A stretch of 64,000 bases of DNA from Prostheceraeus crozeri (lineage: Eukaryota; Platyhelminthes; Polycladida; Euryleptidae). Each line of letters starts with the position of its first letter. The stretch's first letter is position 1. A program made the translations under genes and the position numbers. The notes under the pieces are model-generated. The model saw nothing but the letters and a program-made list of their open reading frames with translations. It was not told where the DNA came from and did not search any database. The DNA is taken from the NCBI GenBank assembly GCA_907163375.1, contig CAJQUW010009265.1, positions 62,001 through 126,000 on the forward strand, written 5' to 3'. Shown here piece by piece: positions 36,561 to 47,278 of this stretch.

Positions 36561-37052
36561 ATCATATCTGAAGTAATTGCAAAGAAATTGAAGAAGACAG
36601 AGTCATTTGTAATTGTAATCAATTGCATTTCATGAGTAATTACGTCGGCAGGTCACGGAACCCCATGACGAAGTCCGTGGTGGACGAAGCGTCTTTAATT
36701 GATTCCCTTAGAGAATATATAGATCTCATTAAGGGAAAGCTTGCAGTTTATTCCTGTTCCAAAATGATGTCAATTTTGATTGCCATCATTATTTTCTATC
36801 ACATGGTAGGAAATGTAGATAACACTGCAGATGAAAGCATCATAATTACCCAATGATAGCTATCGCATTAACGGCTATCTATGGGAAAATTTTAATCAAT
36901 TAGATGGATTTGAAAGAAATGCCTATAAAGAAATCTCTGTGAGATTTTTATTTGCGGACATATTGAGTGTCATTGATGCGGTGCAAATGAATATTCATTG
37001 AGATTCGATTCGAGAAAATACAGCGCTTATTGTCAAATGAATGAAATCTCAC
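36561..37052. other. Intron sequence between the 35-bp array and exon 3
   Basis: A plus-strand ORF of 77 codons at 36623-36856 has one hydrophobic segment but no recognisable family or splice context. Confidence 0.3.
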
Positions 37053-37221
37053 CTAAAAATGCCACATTGACGGATTTAGGCTCCACAGGACAATTCAGGG
37101 CGACTTTTGTGACCATTCCCAAAGTGCCCTCAGCACCAATGAATAACTGCTTCAAATCATAACCAGTGTTGTCTTTTCTCAGTGTGTTCAAGCAGTCCAA
37201 TATTTCTCCATTCGGTAATAC
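37053..37221 (-). CDS. D2HGDH: D2HGDH exon 3
   Basis: 169 nt, acceptor TTTCTCAG, donor TTTAG|GTGAGA, phase 0 in and 1 out. It encodes VLPNGEILDCLNTLRKDNTG, then [20 protein letters not shown] and PKSVNVAFL. These are the most conserved blocks of the FAD-binding domain of D2HGDH and related FAD-linked oxidases ([21 protein letters not shown] in human). It joins exon 2 in phase and leads to exon 4 across a 9.6-kb intron carrying two minisatellites, a Penelope-like RT and a SINE. Confidence 0.95.
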
Positions 37222-37449
37222 CTGAGAAAATGATGTGAACGCATGAAGTGCTGTTATGTATCTAAGGTGTTCATCTGATACACATGAAAGTCTCTTGCAA
37301 AATTTGGATGGACTTGTCGATATATCTGTTGGAAATGGGAAAAGCCTTTTTCTTCCGGGTCATTTCCAGCGTGATTAGTTGGAGGGAGAATTTGACTGTA
37401 TAGGGAAATGTCTGGTGTCATGTTGCACCGATGAAATAACGCAAATGGA

Positions 37450-37700
37450 ATTTGATGTTATAGATGAGTTGAATAATCATGTTTCTGACATCTCTTCAGA
37501 AGAAAGGGCAACTCTTTTTTACGTGTCTGAATATATCGCAAAAAAAGAACTTTGGTAAATGTGACGAGAATGAAATGGAGTTTGATCGAAGTGATAGGGA
37601 ATTTACCCGTCTTCTATCAAGAGGAACCCTGCATCCCAATATCAGCAAGCGATTGGTCAACATTTTCTCTAAAGGTTTCGTTAACACAGCGAGCGATGGC
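37450..37700 (+). mobile_element. Possible P-element/THAP9-like transposase fragment
   Basis: One frame reads ISSEERATLFYVSEYIAKKE at about 37490-37549. Another reads EFTRLLSRGTLHP near 37596-37634. The pattern LxxEExxxLYYxSGYxxxKE followed by EFTxLxSRGxL is typical of the C-terminal part of P/THAP-type transposases. No termini are visible. Tentative. Confidence 0.35.
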
Positions 37701-38077
37701 TTCTCAGAAAAAAGACACTTCAGAGTATCAGAAAAATTCTGCAAAAAACAAAAAATCAGACGACTTCACGTTCTCTGCCTGCATTCTTCCCTTGTACATA
37801 ATACCTTACTGTAGAAATGCCCTCTTGTGTGTTAACAATTGTTTTGTTTACATAACAGGTAATGATGACAATACAACTGATTATTAATATAACTGACAAT
37901 TAACTAATTAATTGTTGAAATTCGATTTATTTCTAAGTAATGTAGTCAAATCATCTACATGCTTGAATGATAAAAATCTTGGCCCACAGTCGGCTGCATG
38001 CTCTGGGAGTTGAACGTCCCTGAACGTTCCTGTGCAGCGCATGTGCAAAATGCTCCTTCCTGTTCATTGGAGAAAAT

Positions 38078-38101
38078 ATTGTCTCCCACGCGGGAGACAA
38101 T
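38078..38101. repeat. Perfect 10-bp palindrome with 4-bp loop
   Basis: ATTGTCTCCC-ACGC-GGGAGACAAT. It lies in D2HGDH intron 2. Function unknown. Confidence 0.9.
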
Positions 38102-38642
38102 CTGCTTTAGAGGTCAAATGAAATGATAGGATACCTGCGATACATGCACAGAGACAAATAAAATGCTCCTTTTTGATCACGCACTCTCAAATCTCCTGTA
38201 TTATTGCCCTCATAGATACATGTTAATCTTAAATAGCGGTTCAAACATCTCACAGCTCGGGCCGTTTCAAAATGAAGGCAATGTATGCCATAATTAAAAG
38301 ACAGCATGGATTTTTAAATGCATCATTATTGAGCTTTGATATTACTTTCCATCTTCCTTAACTTCCATAATCACCATTTTGTGATTATCGTTCATTCCAT
38401 CATCTAATGGCATTGAAAAGGGCGTGAACTTTGCCGAACAAATTTTGTCATTAATTTATAGTTCAATTGCTTCTTTTCATGTAAATGTGACAATAAAGTT
38501 TAGAAAAAAGTGCTCCCAACATAGTTTGATTGCACCTTCGATGTTGGTGGCACCCTGTTTGAGAATGACTGCCTCACAGCGGAGGATTATTGCAAAGTGA
38601 AAAATCGTTTCTTGTGTTTAATGAATCAAGGAGGTCACTTAC

Positions 38643-38836
38643 AGCCTCCAATCCCAGAACAGTACTTCGTAATGAGCCGTAACGAAGTAGACGTAATCCA
38701 CCAGCATTGGTGGAAATGTTGCCTCCGATCTGACAACTTCCTTTCGCTCCAAGATCCAGAGGCGCACAAAGACCGTTGTCTTTCAATTTGCGATCAAGCT
38801 CCTCCAAAACCACACCAGCCTCGCAAACAGCGATAC
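38643..38836 (-). CDS. D2HGDH: D2HGDH exon 2
   Basis: 194 nt, acceptor CATTCCAG, donor GGCT|GTAAGT, phase 1 in and 0 out. It encodes [17 protein letters not shown], then [19 protein letters not shown] and [13 protein letters not shown], ending VLGLEA. The LGAKGSCxIGGNxxTNAGGLR block is the FAD-contacting segment of D2HGDH. It joins exon 1 as [13 protein letters not shown] and exon 3 as GLEA-VLPNGE. Confidence 0.95.
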
Positions 38837-38944
38837 CTGGAATGAAAGTCGGCAAGTAATGCATGAAAATTGACTAAATAAGAAAGATTGCCGGCGCGCG
38901 CTTTACCATTATATCTACCGGTATAATTTGAAATCAATTTTAAT

Positions 38945-40318
38945 AGATATTAGATATCAAGAACCTTATTATAACTGGTGATTTTAATGTTCATGTCGAC
39001 AGTTCAACTTCTTATCATTGATTGATCATTACCATCTAAAGCAATATGCTTCCCAGTCTACTCATGTTGCCAGTCATACCCTTGATCTTGTTATTTCTAG
39101 ACCGGATGATAAATTAATCAAGAGTATTTCTGTTCAGGATTGCAATATCACTGATCACTCACTCTCTTGTTGTTTAATCAACTGTCAACTTCCATGCCCC
39201 CAGAAAAACAATTTCTTACCGCAATTGGAAAAGTGTGTCTATGGACAAGCTCGCTGAAGATTTATAACCGAATTGTGTCTTCTGATGTGATGGATATCGA
39301 AACTTCGACGAATCTATACGACGAGGGTATTCTTCGCGTTGTCGACAAACACGCTCCGTTCATTACGAAAAGAGTTGTCTGGCGACCATCATACCTATGG
39401 ATCGATTCTATTATCAAGGATGAAATAAGGACCCGTCGTCGCCTGGAAGGACATGGCGTTACCGCAAGATCGTGACAATTTCGTGGCGCACAGGAAACTT
39501 TGTATCAACCCTGAGAAGTCTCAGAAGTTTGTATGTGGTACTAGGAAAAGAGTTAGTGACATTACACCATGTACTATCAACCTCTCAGGACATGAACTTA
39601 ATCAAGTCGATTCTGTGAAATCGCTGGGTGCTCAATTTGATAAACCTTTGTCGTTTGATGCCCAAGTCAATCAGATTCGGAAAAAATCTTTTCATATTCT
39701 GCGAAATCTTTATAGAATCCGAAGATACATAAGTGACCATCACGCCAACACTTTAATTTGTTCCTTTGTATTCGCCTTGTTGGACTACTGCCATGTCATC
39801 TATGCGGGTTGTAAGACTTCGAACATACTTCGACTCCAAAAAGTTCAAAATGCCTGTGCCAGATTTGTGCGTCGACTTCCGAAACGTGCTCACATTTCTG
39901 AAACTCTCCGAAGCCTTCATTGGTTACCTGTGCGACTACGCGTACAATTCAAAGTGTGTTGCCTTGTGCACAATTGTATTTACGGCAATTCACCTACTTA
40001 CCTTAAAGATCGGTTGACTCCTGCTGCATCCTCTGCATCGTTCATGTCACTGAGGTCGAAGGACGCCCCCGTACTTCATCAACCATTATAAAGAACAGCT
40101 GGTGCCAGGGGCGCCTTTCAATTCGTTGGACCCTCATTATGGAATTCGCTTCCTCTACATTTGAGGAATGAAACAAACCCTCGCAGCTTCAAGAAAGCAT
40201 TGAAAACCTTCTTTTTTGACTCTTTTATAACTCCTGTAACCTCTTATCTGTACACCCACTCTGATTACACATTGTGTAGATTTTGTGGTAAAATATATTA
40301 TTGTTATTTGAATTGAAA
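38945..40318 (+). mobile_element. CR1-like LINE with its RT deleted
   Basis: The 5' part reads ITGDFNVHVDSS and THTLDLVISR-type sequence with ITDHSLS, the end of a CR1-type endonuclease. The linker follows at 39167-39440 (VDKHAPFITKRVVWRPS.LW). At about 39450-39490 the frame jumps directly to the post-RT region (LCINPEKSQKFVCGTRKR, DSVKSLGAQFD, LRLQKVQNACARFV, LHWLPVRLRVQFKVC). The whole RT palm, including YADD, is missing. It ends in an ATTATTGTTATTTG tail. It lies in D2HGDH intron 1, antisense to the gene. Confidence 0.8.
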
Positions 40319-40696
40319 GTACCAATCGTCTGGCTATCTGCCAGTTAATACCAAAATTTAATTTAAGCTTGTGACAAAAATCCAGCGAGAATATTGGCAT
40401 CAATGAGCGTGTTATACGGTGATTTCTGTCTGTTTCTGATGTTCATGATCCGGGCTAGAACTATCACATCGCTTCAGAAGTGTGTGACTTAATCAGCAGC
40501 GTTGAAGACCCGGAGGGAGAGACGAGATGCCAAAACTTCATCTACACGTAGGTTTATAGGAAATCCGCAGCATTGGTAATCTGGAACAGAGGCCCAATGT
40601 GCTTCCAAAAGCACAAACAAACTTAATTTCCATATTTCATTTTTATCTTAGAAATAACGGTTCTCTGTATCATACTGTTGGATTCCTCAAACTTAC

Positions 40697-41149
40697 CTGT
40701 GAGTGAGTTTATGCTGATAATTTTCTTCATGAGGCTCAGCGAAATCACCACTTCATCAAACACTGGAACGCTCGCTCCAACCAGTCCAGTATTACCTCCT
40801 TGTGGAACGACAGCCAATCGGCGCTCATTACAATATCGTAGTAGGGCGCTCACTTCTTCAGTACTTCTTGGACGTAATACAACTTTCCCGCTTCCTCGAT
40901 AGATTCGCATCCAGTCCGTATTGTAACCTTCCAAGGCGTCAGAATCGGTAATGACGCGACTAGAATCGAGAATCCTTTCAAAGCATTTGATATCTAAGTC
41001 GTTCAAAACTGCAAAGTCATGTCGATGCATCTTCTTCCTTTCTGCAGTGAGTGGAACATCTGTGTTGGATCCATAGTAGCGCAAAATAGTTCTGAATTTT
41101 CTCGATCGATGCAAAAATGATCCGAATCGCGAGGATATCATTGTCACCC
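40697..41149 (-). CDS. D2HGDH: D2HGDH exon 1 of the coding region (start codon, presequence, FAD-domain start)
   Basis: D-2-hydroxyglutarate dehydrogenase is a mitochondrial FAD- and metal-dependent enzyme that oxidises D-2-hydroxyglutarate to 2-oxoglutarate, passing electrons to ETF. The ATG is at 41141-41139 (minus). The first about 25 residues (MISSRFGSFLHRSRKFRTIL) are rich in Arg, Ser and hydrophobics with no acid, as in a mitochondrial targeting peptide. FAVLNDLDIKCFERIL, NTDWMRIYRGSG, VLRPRSTEEVSALLRYCNER and the FAD loop VVPQGGNTGLVGASVPVFDE follow, all in the order of the human protein. The donor is CACAG|GTAAGT, phase 1. A strong acceptor (TTATTCAG, 41157-41150) lies eight bases before the ATG, so an upstream untranslated exon or trans-spliced leader is likely. 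With exons 2 to 6c it gives 423 codons; the human protein has about 521, so about 90 C-terminal residues are missing. A frame-only start (GTG at 41147) is two codons upstream and is not preferred. Confidence 0.95.
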
Positions 41150-41294
41150 CTGAATAACAAGAAAATTGTAGTTGTCAACATGTCCAATAACAGCCTAATG
41201 TAGGTAATGCAGTCTGCTACTGTACATCGACCTGGCTTAAACTATGTTTAACTGATCGACCAGTAAAACATTCATAGATCGAAAGAGTCCACAG

Positions 41295-42110
41295 AATAAT
41301 AATAATAGCAATATTTATTTGGTCTACAGATATAATGCGGTAGACGGATCACAGAATTCACAATTTATAGATCGCAATATAGATGAGTGTCAGGCTGGGT
41401 TCCGGGTAGGATCGCTCATATTTAGTTCGCAAGCAAATAAGATAAATGTAAAAACAGTCAAGACTTGCAGATGAAAAGAATGCAAGCTTTTTACAAAGAC
41501 GAATGAATGAACTTATGAATCTCGCAGTCTTGGCAGGTTTCACTGGAAAACAGTTCCTAGACGTTCGTGATTTGATGGACAAAGGCTATCGCAGGGAATG
41601 ATTTCATGATTTTTTTGAAAAAACGAAAACCAGGTCTTTTCCCTAATTACTTCAACAAAAGGCTGGATTGTACATCCAGTGACTTTCGACCCTCTTTTCT
41701 CCATTCGAGAAATCCTCTTCCACGAGTCCTGGGTCTGTTCTGGAAGACTGGACAACAAAAAAGAAGCGTGGATCTGACATGCGCGAAGTATGCATGACGA
41801 GGGATAGTGGTTGAACATCCTGAGAGCTTCAAATTATACAGGATGTGAAGACGAAGGGATGCTGACGAAGCAATTTGCTGTATGAACATTCCAAGGTCAG
41901 AACTGAGGTGGATGCCGAGGACTTTGACGCTCTCAATTGTTCTCATGGCAGACATGTCGTGACGGAAAGGTAGTTGGCAATCACTGAAATTCTTTTTCGT
42001 TAGGCTGTTCACTGCAGTGCATTTTGAAAAAGTTTTGGATAATTCGACGGACGCTGACCAAGAATTGATGTGATCCCATTCCTGTTGCATGTTGTCGTGT
42101 CGTCATCGGG
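41295..42110 (-). mobile_element. 5'-truncated LINE C-terminal fragment
   Basis: The minus strand 42090-41647 reads WSASVELSKTFSKCTAV, then RTIESVKVLGIHLSSDLG (the post-RT VKVLGxxLSxDLxW block), and YFAHVRSTLLFCCPVF. The frame decays towards 41300, where an ATT/AAT-rich tail (41294-41312) marks the 3' end. It lies only 150 bp upstream of the D2HGDH start exon, in the same orientation. Confidence 0.7.
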
Positions 42111-42573
42111 CAATGTCATTTGTCATCGTTTAGCTTGCGAAGACGAGTCTGGTGTACTGGTTTGTGAATCTGTGTTGATGTGACATTAATCATCAACTTA
42201 ACCTGTCCTTCAATATAATTACAATTTGAAGTCGAAGACGAACTTCCGATGTTTCTTCACAAATAGGAATTTATCATTAAGGAGGTTTGTGAGACCAAAT
42301 GTGATCATCAGACAGTTTGTTGGGTACCAGTCAATGTAGAATCGATGATCATTTCGCTGGACAGAAACATTTCAGCAGGAAGAATGATTTTAGTGAATTT
42401 TTCTGCCTAGAACTGTCAAAATTGTTGATGCACCCTACATTTTCACATAAACATGACATGCATTCTTAGACCTTCACGAAAATAAAGAAATTCTAACCAA
42501 CAGTTGACCAATCCCTCGTATCAACTTTAGCATAACGGAGACCACTTCAAACTTCGCATGTGAATAGTGAAAT
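42111..42573. other. No gene recognised
   Basis: AT-rich sequence upstream of D2HGDH; any D2HGDH promoter or untranslated first exon may lie here or further right, but I see no decisive signal. Confidence 0.3.
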
Positions 42574-42757
42574 GTCTCCGTGGCACAGTGGTTAAGTGCT
42601 TGGGCTGGCGATTCTTCGGTTCATAGGTCGAGCCCCCTAAAGAGTCATTGGAAGCTGTCAGGAAGAGTATCCACAACGCTCCAGATTACACTCTGGCTGT
42701 GTCAGCGCCGCGCAGTCCAATCCCCCAGTAAGGTGTAGTAGTGACGTTAAACCATCA
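42574..42757 (+). mobile_element. tRNA-derived SINE, single copy
   Basis: GTCTCCGTGGCACAGTGG (A box), TAGGTCGAGCCCC (B box), GTCATTGGAAG and GTCAGCGCCGCGCAGTCC follow the same order as the SINE at 30332-30532. Divergent copy; no clear target duplication. Confidence 0.85.
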
Positions 42758-44008
42758 TTTCATCTTTTGTCGGTGTCGGACGTAACACGTGCGGATCAAC
42801 ATATGTTTTCAGAAAAGTTACAATTCACTATTTTGTGTTTTTGTGGCCATTTTTGGCCATTTTTTGAATGTATTTATCCATTTTGATGGCAAAGTACGTC
42901 AATCATATTTGTGAATGCGATTGGACAACAATCATGACAGTTGTGTAGGCATCTTTATCAAGCTCTATACGTGCTCTTTTTAGTAATTTCCTTTTGTACA
43001 AAGAAAATGCACACAATTTTGTTCTTCAATCAGAACTAAAACTATCTTTGACACGACATATATTCGAGCAAATGGAATAATAATCGCTTTATCATGACGG
43101 TATCAACAAAACTACGTGTCAAGAATAGTGTATAACAACCATCAAATTTGACGGTGCATGTAACAATAGTTATTTTCTGTCGTGTGAAGCACTTATCACT
43201 CATGTGGTCATCGCGTGTCATCACGACAATAGAAACAACGTTGTACCTATTCGCTGCAGCATTTTAATCGAAGCAGAATTAGGTGCAGGCTATACTTAAG
43301 TTCCACGTAAGGGCGATGCAGTAGAATAATAAAGGGATTGGCGTCTAAAGGCAAAATACGTGAAAATATGATCTCCGCGACCATGTAAAAATACGTGCTC
43401 ATATCTCATGGAGCTCCACACATTATGTTCTACTAATATAATTAGAAAGTACTACTACCTAGTAACGCATATTCACTAAGTATCATCTTCATCAAAGTCA
43501 CTTTCAGGCGGTCTCTTGATATATTTCACTTCTTATAGGAAATCATATTTCACTCTTCCGTGCATACCGCATGATTGAAATTAATTACAAGTATGCTACA
43601 ATGAAGCTTTTTTCTGCTGTTAGCACGCTTAAGTTATTTAAAAAATAGTCGAAGACAGAAGCGATCGTTTTGCTTCTTACATCGAGCATGCAACCTAGAG
43701 ATTAACAGCAGAATGTAACCATGCATACATTCTTTTTTGTCTATTTTCTTGAACTTTTCATTCATTTTCACTTCTTCTCATATCTAAAGGTTATATTATC
43801 TGTAAGATCCTCTTCAAGGCATCAACGAGGGACTGACCATACAGCACAATTTTGGGGTCGGGCGCAAATAACGACACCAGGATTGTGAGCCTATGATAAA
43901 AGCTCCAGGGGTACAGATAGATTGTGACAAGCTAAAGGAGGAATTTAATTGCATTGTTATAAAATCAATAATCTGTCTGCAGACCTAAAAACGATCATTT
44001 TTGTGTCG
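42758..44008. other. No gene recognised
   Basis: AT-rich sequence with only short ORFs. I see no transposon, RNA gene or repeat array in it. Confidence 0.35.
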
Positions 44009-44016
44009 GACGCAAC

Positions 44017-44913
44017 CAGGGGCGGCGGAACCGGGGGCGGGGGCACCGGGGCACGTGCCCCCCAGATTTTGGGAGGGAAAAAAATTTTAATCGATAATTT
44101 TAAGCTTTTCATTCAAATTGTTATAACAATTGTTATCATAAAAGACAAGCAATGAGGCTCCAATGAGTTCTGCCAGTGCAGAACGAACATTTTCTTCTCT
44201 CAGAAGAACAAAATCAGACTTGCGAAGCAACATGACTGAGAAAAGATTGAACAATTTGTTAGTACTTTCAATTCATAAGAGACGCACTGATGAATTGTCA
44301 GTGGAGGCTATAGCAAAAGAATTCACATATCGAAACAAGCAGAGGCTTTCCCTTTTTGGAAAATTTTGAGTTTTTGAATAAGTTTGTACACACTAGTCTT
44401 ATCATTACATTAATTTTGTAAAACTAGCTTTGTTTTATTAAATCACAGACGCTTATAGTATCACCTATTAAATATGTAGAACGACTCGTCATCTTGTGAT
44501 TGCAATAACCCCTCAAACAGGCATACATGTGCAACAGTCAGAATTCCCAAATATGACAAAAAACGTTTTTGTAAGCTTCAACAATTACTTCGATGTCAAG
44601 GAAGTTAGAGAAAATTAAGTTGAAAATAGAAATACACACTCAAATTAGTGAATGAAAGACTTACAACTACCTAATACTGAAGTATGCTTGAATCTATATT
44701 AAACCATCAGCCTTCATCACAATTTGTTTAATCTTAATTAAGTTAAATTTCTATCAAAAGTCTAGGACTGATAATTTCTTTGAGTGGCCCAATATTATAC
44801 TATAGTTTGCGGTGGCCTTTTATTCAATTTAAATGTCAAACATTTCGTTGGGTTGGTATCGAACTGGTATCAGATCGGTGCCCCCCCCATCTAATATCGC
44901 TCCGCCGCCTCTG
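44017..44913 (+). mobile_element. hAT element, 897 bp, retaining only the dimerisation domain
   Basis: An 8-bp duplication GACGCAAC (44009-44016 and 44914-44921) flanks ends CAGGGGCGGCGGA and, reversed, CAGAGGCGGCGGA. Inside, 44163-44369 encodes SSASAERTFSSLRRTKSDLR and RLNNLLVLSIH, the C-terminal hAT dimerisation domain of the type in ZMYM1/TTF-domain proteins. The DDE core is missing, so it is non-autonomous. The left end has a run of GC-rich GGGGC repeats, unusual in this AT-rich region. Confidence 0.88.
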
Positions 44914-44921
44914 GACGCAAC

Positions 44922-45310
44922 ACAAGAGTTAAAAGTTAGAGATGACTTGAGAAGGCCTATCTCCAAACATAAATGTGATGGGCACAATTGAGCTATTTCA
45001 TATTTTGCTGACGGTCATGCCTGCTTGCTGAATGTGTTCTAATAAAGGACATAACTAATATTTCAAGCACAGCGGCGGATTTACTGGATGTTACAACTAT
45101 TTTGTATTTTTGAACGAAAACTTTGAGCGGGATCATTCCACATGAATAACAAATTTCTGGAAAAGTGTGTGGCGAATGTTCTCAGATGTTCTTTAAACAG
45201 CCGATTATTCTTGGTAGGAAACCGACAGAAATCAATCTTTCTGAAGAAGACTATGTTCGAAAAAACAATCTTTTATTTTCATAAGTAATGGCAGTGGGCG
45301 GGAGGACCAC
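44922..45310. other. No gene recognised
   Basis: Spacer between the hAT element and the Penelope-like unit. Nothing supported. Confidence 0.35.
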
Positions 45311-45425
45311 ATCCAAGAATTTGTCAAAACCAAAGTATTCTCTCCCGAAGTATTTGTGCCACAATAATTACAAATTAGAAAAAGTAGATACAAGCTTCAA
45401 AGTTGCCAGCGTTCCGGGTCCTGAC

Positions 45426-46765
45426 TAGAGCTCGAGCGATTAACCAATATTCAGAAATGTTGATTATGATTGATTGAAGTGTTGAAGAATGTGATTATTA
45501 GGGCTTGCAGAATTTTGACACAAAAATGAAAAATTTTGACCTATTAGGCCATAATTTTTTAACCTAAAAAATTGACCTGACAAAATTCGATATTAAACCT
45601 TTGCGCACGGCTATGGAAAATGAAACAGTATCAAAATTCCGGCTATATACCGGGTACTCAAAGATCCATTTGAATTTCTATGTAACAACTACCATATGAA
45701 TTGAATATTTTATCACATACAAACTTTGAACTTTTGTAACATATTCCATTGATATAACCATGGAGTATTCGAATTTCGAACTGTCTGGCGAAGTCATCAA
45801 GGTAATGGTGAAATTTCCTGGAAATTTTGACGTAGACTTTCCCCTACAAACCTGAAGCCGTAATAGGCGACATTTGATTGGACTTATTGGCTCTTCTCTA
45901 GTTTACCCGAATGAGCAGTGTAGGTGACTGTGGCCCAGCGTTGCACTGCCAGCGCGAATCAAACACCCCCTCTATCGTCGACGTTCAGCGACGCCGCTTA
46001 TAGCCGAGAGGGAATCTCTTATTTAACCTTGCCGATCAAACTAGGAAACCTGTAATCCGATCCCACGAGACCATATTGGGAATGGACTAGGGTTTGGATG
46101 ATGTTTTAAGTGGTATTTTGACTGTATTGACGATATTTTGTATTTTTGATCTAACAATAAATTTTGACCGTATTTTGACTTTTCAACTTTGCTTAGGAGA
46201 CGAATATGAGAGTTTTAAAAAACGATTATATGGATGTTCCGCAGAAATTACCTTAATTACAAATTTTGACTTTATTTACTTTTGCAAGCCCTAGTGATTA
46301 TGATTAAGGCGGCTTGATTATGATTATGATTGATGAAGGTTTTCGAAATTGTGATTATGATTAACGTAGTCAGACGTTTTATCATGAGCGTTGTGCAGGT
46401 TGAAGATGATGATGATAGGTCAAGTGACCTGTAGAGAAGACATTCCTTGACGAGGCGTGAACGCATGTTCATGACTGTGCATCAATGATTGGCACTTTCT
46501 GCGACATTGCGCACTTTCAGTCGTTAAGTAGCCTAGCTGTCACTCTGCCATCGGCGCCCGAGTTCTGATCTCAAGTGATGCTCGGATGGTAAAAATCAAA
46601 TTTAATCAAATTTGCTGATTAATTGATGTGATTTTCATTTTGGCTAATGATAAAATTTTCAAACCTTTGATCATGATTGAGATTAATGATTGAACTAAAT
46701 TTCAATGAAGTGATTAGTCTCAAAAAGTTCATTGATTAAGATTTTGATTGATTAATCCAGCTATA
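45426..46765. mobile_element. Non-autonomous hAT-like element in the left arm (outer)
   Basis: GTCCTGAC is duplicated at 45418-45425 and 46766-46773. The ends are TAGAGCTCGAGCGATTAA and, reversed, TATAGCTGGATTAATCAA. The interior is rich in GATTAT/GATTAAT and has no protein similarity. Removing it rejoins the left inverted repeat of the Penelope-like unit at CTGAC|CCTTTCTTAAGG, matching the intact right arm. Confidence 0.75.
45499..46293. mobile_element. Non-autonomous hAT-like element nested in the outer one
   Basis: GTGATTAT is duplicated at 45491-45498 and 46294-46301. The ends are TAGGGCTTGCAGAA and, reversed, TAGGGCTTGCAAAA. 795 bp, no transposase; the interior repeats ATTTTGAC/TTTTGACC words. 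Confidence 0.85.
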
Positions 46766-47278
46766 GTCCTGACCCTTTCTTAAGGCAGTTAACCATAACA
46801 GGAGATATCACAGTTATATTTTTCTGGAAGTTTATGGCAAATAACGCAATTTTCATGTTTATTTACCGAGTCTCTTTTTTTAGAGCATGCTTCAACTTTT
46901 TGTTACCTCACTCTCCTATGTCGTATATCAATCTACCTGCAGGATATGTAATTCCAAATACATAGGAAAAACAACGTTCTTTTTATAACAGATATAACGA
47001 ACATAAGATCAGCGTTTGTAAGAGCACAATAAAATTTGCGGCATGAATAATACAATAGATGATTTTACCATTGATTTGCTGAGATGTTTGCATAACCAAG
47101 TAGCAACTAGTTTGGTGGAATCTCGTCTCATTGATTTTCATAGACCATCATTGAACAGACGTCACGAGACAACTGGAGTTTGAACAATTCACATATCGCA
47201 GCATCTCTTTTTATAGTTAGCTGCCTTAAGAAAGGGTCATGAAGAAACGCTGACAACTTTGAAGCTTGTATCTACTTA

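Noticed and set aside
38597-38845. Plus-strand ORF of 82 codons
   Set aside because: It is the antisense shadow of D2HGDH exon 2.
41145-41147. GTG start giving a D2HGDH protein two codons longer
   Set aside because: A proper ATG lies at 41141-41139 and GTG starts are rare in animal nuclear genes.
46094-46294. 66-codon ORF
   Set aside because: It lies in the interior of a non-autonomous hAT element and has no similarity to any transposase.
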